NCBI RefSeq assembly: GCF_014650775.1
Contig: NZ_BMVP01000010.1
Location: 62,001-126,000, forward strand
Length of the DNA: 64,000 nucleotides
Source: Streptomyces cirratus
GTDB lineage: Bacteria; Actinomycetota; Actinomycetes; Streptomycetales; Streptomycetaceae
Direction of reading: 5' to 3'
The translations under genes and the position numbers were made by a program. Under the pieces are notes generated by a model. It had not been told where the DNA came from, did not search any database, and saw only the letters and a program-made list of their open reading frames with translations. This document shows positions 1 to 6,518 of this stretch, in pieces. Each line of letters begins with the position of its first letter. Within the stretch, counting starts at the first letter, position 1.

Positions 1-3000
1 TACGTCCTCCGCCCGGCAGCGGAAGACGGCGGGGACGGTGGTCAGCACGGGTTCGCCCACCGCTGCCGGGACCCGTACCCGCACGGTCTCCACGGTGGCC
101 GCCACGTCCACGGCCGGGTCGGGGCGGCGGCTGCCGAGGAGGGTGTCCGGCGCCGCGAGGACCTCGCGCCAGGCCGGCAGCCCGGCCACCAGGGCGGGGT
201 CGGCCGCCTGTCGTTCCAGCGCGTGGGCCCAGCGGCGCACGGAGGTTCCCGCCCGGGGCAGCGAGGGGACCCCGCACCGGGAGCGGGCCCAGGCGTCGGC
301 CAGGTCGGGCAGCAGGATCCGCCACGACGCCGCGTCGGCGACGAGGTGGTGCAGGACGACCAGCAGCCGCCCGGTGCCGCCCCTGCCGACGGCGCTGCGG
401 TCGAACCACACGAACTGGGCCATCACCCCGGCGGCCGGGTCCAGCCGGCCTGCGGCCGCGTCCAGTTCGGCGGCGATCAGCGCGTCGTCCCACGGGCCGC
501 CACAAGGGATCCGGCGCACCAGCGAGGCCGGGCTCACGAGTCCGGCGGGCTCGACGCGCAGTCCGGGTTCCGGGTCCTGCACCAGCCGGGAGCGCAGCAC
601 GTCGTGACGGTCGAGGACCGCCCCGAGGGTCGCCATCAGGGTGAACAGATCTAATTCCAAGGGGAGTTCGAGCAGCTGCGCCCGCGCGAGCCGGTCCGTT
701 CCGCCGCCGCGGCCCAGCAGCTCCCGGGCCGCCGGGGGCAGCGGCATCCAACCGGTGCCGTCGCCCTCCGGTTCGTCGGGCTGCGCCGTGCCGCGGGTCC
801 GCCCGTCGGCGACCACGGCCAGGTCGGCCACGGTGCGGTGCTCGAATATCTCCTTCGGGGTCACGTCGGCGCCCCGGGCGCGGGCCCGGGCGGCGGCCTG
901 GACGGAGCGGATGCTGTCGCCGCCGGCCAGGAAGAAGTCCTCGTCGACCCCGACCCGTTGCAGGCCGAGCACCTCCCCGACCGCTTCGGCCAGCACCTCC
1001 TCCGTGGGGGTCCGCGGGGCCCGGTGGACGCGGTCGGCGAGGTCGGGCGCGGGCAGGGCCGACCGGTCCAGCGTGCCGTGCGCCGTCAGCGGCATCCGGT
1101 CGAGGACCGTGAAGGCGGCGGGCACCAGGTGGTCGGGCAGCCGTGCGGAGACGAAGCGCCGCAGCTCGGCCCCGTGCCCGCCGCCGCGGACGCCGCCGTC
1201 CTCGCCGCCGCCGAGCACGACGTAGGCCACCAGGCACGGGCTGCCGCAGCGGCCCTCGCGGGTGACGGCCACGGCTTGGGAGACGCCCGGATGGGCCATC
1301 AGCGCGGCCTCCACCACCGCCGGTTCGATGCGCAGCCCGCGCACTGTGGCCTGCGCCTCGGCGGGTCCGATGACCTCCAGCCCTCCGTCCGCGTTCCACC
1401 GCGCCAGGTCGCCCGTCCGGTACATCCGCCCACCGGCCGGGCCGAAGGGGTCCGCGACGAACTGCCGGGCCGTCGCGCCGGGCCGGCCGAGGTGGCCGCG
1501 GCCCGCGGCGCCGCCGACGTACAGCTCACCGACCGCCCCCGGCGGTACCGGTGCCAGGCCCGGTCCGAGTACGTACGTCCGTACGCCGGTGGCGTCCGGC
1601 CCGTGCTCGGGGACCTCGGGCAGGCAGAAGGCGTCGGCCCGGCCGTAGGCGTTGACCACCCGTACGCCCGGGACGGCGGCCCGCGCCCGTTCCACCAGCC
1701 ACGCGGGCAGCGGCTCTGCGCTGAACACCAGCGCCCGTACGCCGGTTTCGGCCGGGATCCGGTCCGCCAGTGCCGCGAACGCGGACGGAGTCGTGCTGAT
1801 CACCTGCGCGGACCGGCCGCGCCTGTGCGCCGGCACCTCTGTCCCGTCACCCACTTCGACGCTGCCTCCGTTGCAAAGCGGCGTGAGGACCTCGTACAGC
1901 CAGGCGTCGGAGCAGGGCGGGGAACCGGCGAGCATCCGCCGGCCGGCGAGGACGCCGAGGCGCCGGGTCAGCCGGCGCACGCCGTCGGCCAGGTTCCGGT
2001 GGGTGACGACGAGCCCCGCGGGCTCCCGGGCGCCGTACAGCACGCAGGCGAGGTGCTCCGGCCGGGGGGCGGCGCCCCGGACCGGGTCTCCCAGGGCCTC
2101 GTCGCCGATGTCCTGCGCACACAGCAGCGGGACGCCGCCGGGCGGCAGGGCGGCCGCGGTGGCGGGGTCGGTGAGGATCAGCGCCGGTCGCGCCTCGGCG
2201 AGGACGGCGTCGAGCGGTGTCGCGCCCGGCCGGCCGGGATCGAGCGGAAGGCATCCGGCGCCGGACGTGAGGATGGCGAGCAGGCCGACGACGTGCGCGG
2301 CCCCGCGGGGCAGCGCGAGCCCGACGAGGCTCTCGGGACCGGCGCCGCGCCGGGCCAGCTCCCGCGCCAGCCGGTCGGCGCGGGCACCCAGTTGCCCGTA
2401 GGTGAGGGAGCGGTCCCCGTCGAGGACGGCCACCGCCTCCGGGGTCGCCCTCGCCTGACGCCCGAAGAGCGCGACGACGCTCTCCTCGGGCCCCTCGGCG
2501 GCGGCCGTGCCGGCGGCCGGCCCCAGCAGCCGTTCGCGCTCGTCGCCGACGAGGACGTCCACCGCGCCGACCCGGACCCCCGGGTCCGCGACGATCTGCC
2601 GCAGCACCCGCAGGAAGCGGGCCCCGAGCCGCTCCACCGTGCCGCGGTCGAACAGGTCGGTGGCGTAGGCGAGACGGACCCGCGCTCCCCCGGCCGGTTC
2701 CGGGACGATGAGGAAGGAGAGGTCACAGGTGGCGGCCGCGGTGCGGGCGGGTTCGAAGTTGACCCGGAGCCCGGGGACCTCGATCTCGGGCGGTGCGGGC
2801 TGCCAGGCGCACCGCACCTGGAACAGCGGGTGGTAGGCGGTGGAACGCTCGGGGGCGATCAGTTCCACCAGTCGCTCGAACGGCACGTCGTGCAGGTCGT
2901 ACGCGTTCAGCGCCTTGGTCGCGGCCGTCCCGAGGAGGTCCGAGAAGGAGGGGTTGCGGGTCAGGTCCAGCCGCAGCACCCAGGTGTTGACGAGGAACCC

Positions 3001-3864
3001 CACGAGGTCGGTGAGGGCCTCCTCGGTGCGGTCGGTGGCCGGGCAGCCGATCGTGAGGTCGTCGCCCGCGCCCAGCCGGTGCAGCAGGACGGCCAGGGCG
3101 GACTGCATCGTCACCGGCACGCTCGCGCCGTGGCGGGCGGCCAGCTCCTCGATGCCGGTCAGCAGGCGCGGGTCGACCGTGAACTCGTAGAGGTCGCCGC
3201 GGTAGCTCGCCGCCGGAGGGCGGGGGCGGTCCGTGGGCAGCGCCCACGGTTGCGGCAGGCCCGCCAGCTCCTCGCGCCAGTAGGACACCTGGGCCGCGGC
3301 GAGGCTGGCGGGGTCGTCCTCGTCGCCGAGCAGGTCGCGCTGCCACACCGTGTAGTCCTGGTACTGCACGAGCAGCTCGCGCCGCGGGGGAGCGAGTCCC
3401 GCGCGCCGTGCCTCGTAGGCGGCGAACAGATCGCGTGCGAGGGGCCTGCCCGACTCGTCGTCGCAGGCGATGTGGTGGGCGACCAGCACCAGCAGGTGCT
3501 CCTCGGGTGAGCACCTGAGGACGGTCGCCCGTACGGGGATCTCCGCCGTGAGGTCGAACGGGTACGACACGGCCCGCGCGACGGCGGTCGGCACCTCTTC
3601 GGGCGCCACGTCGGTCACCGGCACGGTCAGCGGCACGCCGTCCGCGGGCACGATGCGCTGGAACGCGTCGCCGCGCTCGTCCTCGACGAACAGCGTGCGC
3701 AGGCTCTCGTGCCGCGCCACCAGGTCCCGTACGGCCGCTTGCAGCGCGTCCGTGTCCAGATCGCCCCGCAGGCGAAGGACGAAGGGCACGTTGTAGGTGG
3801 CCGAGGGGCCCTGCAGCCGGTGGAGGAACCACAGGCGGCGCTGGGCGAACGACAGGGGGATCAT
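1..3864 (-). CDS. Nonribosomal peptide synthetase, N-terminal part (C-A*-PCP-E), cut by the left edge
   Basis: About 1288 residues are in the window. They form a condensation domain (about 1-430; it opens with LSFAQRRLWFL, and the active-site motif is HHIACDD at 130-136), an adenylation domain (about 460-945), a carrier domain (FFLAGGDSI, Ser984) and an epimerization domain from about 1045 (HHLVAD at 1172-1177, then SWRILLPDL), which runs off the window. The start ATG is the only one possible, because an in-frame stop lies about 70 bases upstream. The gene begins directly with the C domain, so it should accept a peptide from another subunit and leave a D-residue. The A domain keeps YRTGDL (815-820), but its P-loop is replaced by LYGAREPAG (609-617), NAYGPTE reads NAYGRAD (738-744), and the A10 lysine is Thr931 (HGTLDR). 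Codon 1071 is TTA. The domain calls are firm. Loss of adenylation activity is inferred. Confidence 0.95.
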   Translation of the reverse strand, partial: MIPLSFAQRRLWFLHRLQGPSATYNVPFVLRLRGDLDTDALQAAVRDLVARHESLRTLFVEDERGDAFQRIVPADGVPLTVPVTDVAPEEVPTAVARAVSYPFDLTAEIPVRATVLRCSPEEHLLVLVAHHIACDDESGRPLARDLFAAYEARRAGLAPPRRELLVQYQDYTVWQRDLLGDEDDPASLAAAQVSYWREELAGLPQPWALPTDRPRPPAASYRGDLYEFTVDPRLLTGIEELAARHGASVPVTMQSALAVLLHRLGAGDDLTIGCPATDRTEEALTDLVGFLVNTWVLRLDLTRNPSFSDLLGTAATKALNAYDLHDVPFERLVELIAPERSTAYHPLFQVRCAWQPAPPEIEVPGLRVNFEPARTAAATCDLSFLIVPEPAGGARVRLAYATDLFDRGTVERLGARFLRVLRQIVADPGVRVGAVDVLVGDERERLLGPAAGTAAAEGPEESVVALFGRQARATPEAVAVLDGDRSLTYGQLGARADRLARELARRGAGPESLVGLALPRGAAHVVGLLAILTSGAGCLPLDPGRPGATPLDAVLAEARPALILTDPATAAALPPGGVPLLCAQDIGDEALGDPVRGAAPRPEHLACVLYGAREPAGLVVTHRNLADGVRRLTRRLGVLAGRRMLAGSPPCSDAWLYEVLTPLCNGGSVEVGDGTEVPAHRRGRSAQVISTTPSAFAALADRIPAETGVRALVFSAEPLPAWLVERARAAVPGVRVVNAYGRADAFCLPEVPEHGPDATGVRTYVLGPGLAPVPPGAVGELYVGGAAGRGHLGRPGATARQFVADPFGPAGGRMYRTGDLARWNADGGLEVIGPAEAQATVRGLRIEPAVVEAALMAHPGVSQAVAVTREGRCGSPCLVAYVVLGGGEDGGVRGGGHGAELRRFVSARLPDHLVPAAFTVLDRMPLTAHGTLDRSALPAPDLADRVHRAPRTPTEEVLAEAVGEVLGLQRVGVDEDFFLAGGDSIRSVQAAARARARGADVTPKEIFEHRTVADLAVVADGRTRGTAQPDEPEGDGTGWMPLPPAARELLGRGGGTDRLARAQLLELPLELDLFTLMATLGAVLDRHDVLRSRLVQDPEPGLRVEPAGLVSPASLVRRIPCGGPWDDALIAAELDAAAGRLDPAAGVMAQFVWFDRSAVGRGGTGRLLVVLHHLVADAASWRILLPDLADAWARSRCGVPSLPRAGTSVRRWAHALERQAADPALVAGLPAWREVLAAPDTLLGSRRPDPAVDVAATVETVRVRVPAAVGEPVLTTVPAVFRCRAEDV

Positions 3865-3941
3865 CTCCGGCCCCGAGGGCGGGGTCCGGTGGTGCGCGCC
3901 CGCCGGGTGAGCGGACCGCTCGTGGTGCCGATGTCAGACAT
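3861..3941 (-). CDS. Possible 26-aa leader ORF coupled to the NRPS start
   Basis: A short frame beginning MSDIGTTSG and ending GRR has its TGA overlapping the NRPS start codon as ATGA. A purine-rich stretch (GACGGGGCGGG) precedes it. The NRPS start itself has GGAG abutting the ATG with no spacing, which is a poor ribosome site, so coupled translation from this short frame would make sense. No homologue is recognised. It may be no more than a chance frame that provides coupling. Confidence 0.3.
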   Translation of the reverse strand: MSDIGTTSGPLTRRARTTGPRPRGRR

Positions 3942-4185
3942 CCCGCCCCGTCCCCACGGCCGGCCGGCCGTGTTCCGCGTCTCGTCGCGGTGCCCCGCCG
4001 GTCGCGCCGGGAGGAACCTTCTGACGGGCAGGTTAGGCAGGGCCGCCGTATCGACCCGCTGAGCGGCGCTCGAACTTCGGACGAGGCCCGCTGGGAAGTG
4101 CCTGCAAGGGGTACGTCCGCATCCGCCCGGTGTGCATGGGGCCCGGCGCGCACGGCCGCCGCCCCGGCCGCCGCCACCGGTCGGC

Positions 4186-4821
4186 TCACCTCGGCGCGAC
4201 CAACGGCCGCAGCCTGGACGCGCGGGCCCGCTCCACCAGCGGCGCGCCGCGCCGGGCCGAGGCGGTCAGGCACCAGCCGACGGCTGCGCCGACCGCCAGG
4301 CCGAGCACCACGTCGTGCGGGTAGTGGGCGCCGACCCAGACCCGGGAGAGAGCCATGAGCAGCGCGGCCAGGGCGGCGATGACGCCGAGGCCCCGGTCGA
4401 CGAGCCAGAGCGCCGCCGCGGCGGCGGCCGCGATGGCGGCGTGGTTGCTGGGGAAGGACCAGTCGTCCGGCCCGGGGCACACCTCCAGGGTGACGGTGTG
4501 CAGGGTCCGGCAGGGGCGTTCCTCGCGGACCAGTGCCTTGATCAAGGCGTTCGCCGCGTAGGCGAGGACGACGACGGCCGGGGCGGCCAGTGCCATCGCG
4601 ATCCGCGGGGCGCTCCCGGGCCGGGCCCGCCACCAGGCCGCCAGCATGAGCACGGCGAACAGTCCCAGGCCGTAGGCCGACCAGTGGGCGGCCATGACGT
4701 CGAGCCAGCCCGGTGAGCGCCCGGCGAGCCCGGTGACCCGGGTGTAGAGGCGGCCGTCGAGGGACGCTCCGTCGAGGGCGGGAAGGGCCCTCGGGGCGGG
4801 GACGTGCGCGGGAAGGGTCAT
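4186..4821 (-). CDS. PAP2-superfamily membrane phosphatase
   Basis: This is a 211-aa membrane protein with the three phosphatase signatures of type-2 phosphatidic acid phosphatases: KALVREERP (95-103), PSNHA (124-128, usually PSGH) and SR followed by GAHYPHDV (159-171). Hydrophobic segments lie at about 51-63, 75-93, 128-140, 145-160 and 170-186. Such enzymes hydrolyse phosphatidate, isoprenoid diphosphates or similar lipids, with the catalytic histidines on the outer face. The substrate cannot be read from the sequence. It is a single gene between the NRPS and the copper locus, read the same way as the NRPS but about 320 bases from it, with a strong palindrome directly upstream. A link to NRPS resistance or lipid modification is only a guess. 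Confidence 0.9.
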   Translation of the reverse strand: MTLPAHVPAPRALPALDGASLDGRLYTRVTGLAGRSPGWLDVMAAHWSAYGLGLFAVLMLAAWWRARPGSAPRIAMALAAPAVVVLAYAANALIKALVREERPCRTLHTVTLEVCPGPDDWSFPSNHAAIAAAAAAALWLVDRGLGVIAALAALLMALSRVWVGAHYPHDVVLGLAVGAAVGWCLTASARRGAPLVERARASRLRPLVAPR

Positions 4822-4843
4822 GACTCGCCGCTCCCTCCTACGG

Positions 4844-4866
4844 GTGACGTAGACGGTCTACGTCAC
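4844..4866. promoter_or_regulatory. Perfect palindrome upstream of the PAP2 gene
   Basis: Two 11-base arms, GTGACGTAGAC and GTCTACGTCAC, flank a single G. A second shorter pair, CTCCTA (4835-4840) and TAGGAG (4869-4874), flanks it. It lies 23 bases before the PAP2 start codon, in the position of an operator. The binding protein is not recognised, and no regulator gene sits beside it. Confidence 0.6.
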
Positions 4867-4925
4867 TGTAGGAGACGGCAGTACCCCCCGCAGGCGTGGT
4901 GTAGGCCAGGCGGCGGACGGGGTCC

Positions 4926-5930
4926 CTAGTGGGAGTGCACCCCGGGCGCTTCGGGAGCCGAGGGAGCAGAGGGAGCCGAGGCGGAACCAGGAGCCGCCGG
5001 AGAGCCGGGAGCCGTCGGAGCCGCCTGACCGCCACCGGCCCGGACCGTGAAGGCGGCGGTGCGCACCTGGCCCCGGTGCTGGAAATCCAGGAAGAGCCGG
5101 TAGGTGCCCGCGCTGGGGGCCGTCGCCGTGAACGAGACGTCCGGCCCGGGGCCACCGGCGTTCGGGTGCACGTGGAGGTAGGCGAGGTCGCCGTCGCGCA
5201 GGGCGACGAGGTGGCCGTAGGCGCCGAGGTAGGGCTCCAGGTCGGTGACCGGCTTGCCGTCCTTGCTGACGGTGAGCCTCAGTTCCCCCGCCTTGCCCGG
5301 GTCCAGCGTCCCGGCCAGCGCCACCTGATAGCCGTCCACTTCCGCGGTGGGCGCGACCGGGGGCAGCGGGGCGGGGGCGTACGGCCCGGGAACGGACACG
5401 TCCGCGCCGAGGGTGACGCCCTTCGCCCCGGCGGCCGCCGCGGTGAAGTCGGCGAAGACCTTGTAGGCGCCGGGAGCCGGCAGGTCGACCGGGGTCGACC
5501 AGGTGCCGTCCTCGGCGCGGACCGGGTGCAGGTGCCGGTAGACCGTCAGGTCGCGCGAGGCGACGATGAAGTGCAGTTCCTTGCCGTGCTCTTCCTTGAA
5601 CGCGGTGACCTTGCGGCCTTCGCGGTCCTTGACGGAGAACCTCAGCTCCCCCGGTCCGGGCGCGACCTGCGGGGTGTCCAGGGCCAGCGTGTAGCCGCCT
5701 TCCGAGATCTGCAGGCCTCCCGCCGTCGGCCCTTGGGCGGCTTGCTCGCCCTCCTCGTGACCCGCGTGCCCGCCGCCGGCGGCGGGCGCCGCCGCCTGCG
5801 CCGCATGGGCTGCGTGCCGGGAGGACGCGGGGGCGTTCACGGGGCCGACGCCCTTGCCGACCCCGTACGCGGCCCCGAAGGCGGCGGCGAGCGCAGCGGC
5901 ATAGGCGGTGATCCTCACTCCGGTGTTCAT
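4926..5930 (-). CDS. Exported His-rich protein with two repeated domains, probable copper-binding
   Basis: The protein has 334 aa when started at the ATG that follows GAGAGCAGTC; a longer frame exists upstream but has no ribosome site and covers the CsoR boxes. It has a hydrophobic N-terminal segment (about 7-23), then a His/Ala-rich linker (HAAHAAQ, GGGHAGHEEG), two similar beta-rich halves (about 75-180 and 195-297) and an Ala/Pro/Ser tail ending VHSH. Each half has the same histidine pattern, H-x12-H-x-H-P (His120/133/135 and His240/253/255), exactly 120 residues apart, followed by PGAYKVFADF or AGTYRLFLDF. The N-terminus suggests an exported or membrane-tethered protein. It is divergent from copZ-copA with CsoR-type boxes between, so a copper-induced extracytoplasmic copper sink or chaperone is likely. 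The function is inferred. Confidence 0.75.
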   Translation of the reverse strand: MNTGVRITAYAAALAAAFGAAYGVGKGVGPVNAPASSRHAAHAAQAAAPAAGGGHAGHEEGEQAAQGPTAGGLQISEGGYTLALDTPQVAPGPGELRFSVKDREGRKVTAFKEEHGKELHFIVASRDLTVYRHLHPVRAEDGTWSTPVDLPAPGAYKVFADFTAAAAGAKGVTLGADVSVPGPYAPAPLPPVAPTAEVDGYQVALAGTLDPGKAGELRLTVSKDGKPVTDLEPYLGAYGHLVALRDGDLAYLHVHPNAGGPGPDVSFTATAPSAGTYRLFLDFQHRGQVRTAAFTVRAGGGQAAPTAPGSPAAPGSASAPSAPSAPEAPGVHSH

Positions 5931-5984
5931 GACTGCTCTCCCGTACGACGTGGGCCCCGCGTTCGGCGGTTCGATGCACTTCAC

Positions 5985-6003
5985 GATACCCCTGGGGGGT
6001 ATC
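5985..6003. promoter_or_regulatory. CsoR-type operator box 1
   Basis: GATACCCC and GGGGTATC are separated by TGG, a perfect 8-base inverted repeat of the ATACCCC/GGGGTAT form known for copper-responsive CsoR sites. It sits about 55 bases before the start of the exported copper protein, so it probably represses that gene. Confidence 0.8.
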
Positions 6004-6032
6004 AAGTCAAGCCGGGTCGAAGCTTGCGCAGG

Positions 6033-6049
6033 ATACCTACGGGGGGTAT
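6033..6049. promoter_or_regulatory. CsoR-type operator box 2
   Basis: ATACC, TACGGGG, GGTAT: a weaker inverted repeat of the same kind, midway between the divergent copper genes. Confidence 0.65.
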
Positions 6050-6064
6050 ATCTGAAGTCGAACC

Positions 6065-6085
6065 GGATACCCCCTCAGGGTATCC
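6065..6085. promoter_or_regulatory. CsoR-type operator box 3
   Basis: GGATACCC and GGGTATCC are separated by five bases, a perfect 8-base inverted repeat about 42 bases before copZ. A fourth, imperfect GGTATCCCCCGGTAT follows at about 6089. Confidence 0.8.
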
Positions 6086-6127
6086 ACCGGTATCCCCCGG
6101 TATTCGTGACCGCCGAAGGAGAGATCC

Positions 6128-6415
6128 ATGTCTTCCTGCTGCACTTCCGAAGGCAGCTGCGGCACCGGCGCCGCGCAGACGGCCGTCGCCATCGCCGACA
6201 GCACCGCCACGACCTACCGCGTCTCCGGCATGACCTGCGGCCACTGCAAGAGCGCCATCACCGCCTCGGTGAGCGCGCTCGACGGCGTCCTCTCCGTGGA
6301 GGTCGACGTGGACGGCGGCCTGGTCACCGTCACCACGGTGGGCGCGCCCGACGACGCGGCGGTCTCCGCCGCGATCGACGACGCCGGCTACGAGCTCACC
6401 GGCCGGGCCGCCTGA
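6128..6415 (+). CDS. copZ: Copper chaperone (HMA domain)
   Basis: This 95-aa protein carries one heavy-metal-associated domain with the ligand motif GMTCGHC (Cys37, Cys40). Such chaperones carry Cu(I) in the cytoplasm and hand it to the exporter or to CsoR. The N-terminal 20 residues hold three further cysteines (4, 5, 11), which is more than the simplest CopZ proteins have and may give extra metal binding. A GAAGGAGAG ribosome site precedes the ATG. It is the first gene of copZ-copA-csoR and starts just after CsoR-type box 3. Confidence 0.95.
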   Translation: MSSCCTSEGSCGTGAAQTAVAIADSTATTYRVSGMTCGHCKSAITASVSALDGVLSVEVDVDGGLVTVTTVGAPDDAAVSAAIDDAGYELTGRAA

Positions 6416-6518
6416 CACCCGCCCGACCCGGCCGCCGGGGCCCCGCCCCACGCCCCGCCCCATCTGCCCGGCCCGCCGGGCCCCGGCCCCCACCCCGCTC
6501 GAACGAGGAGCAGTTCTC

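Noticed and set aside
838..3510. Long open frame on the plus strand opposite the NRPS
   Set aside because: It is a high-GC shadow of the NRPS gene; the protein is Gly/Arg/Pro-rich without any domain, and the opposite strand has clear C, A, PCP and E motifs.
2723..4633. Long frame through the NRPS start and the PAP2 gene
   Set aside because: It is out of frame with both genes that have motifs, has unnatural Arg/Pro/Ala content, and spans two convincing starts.
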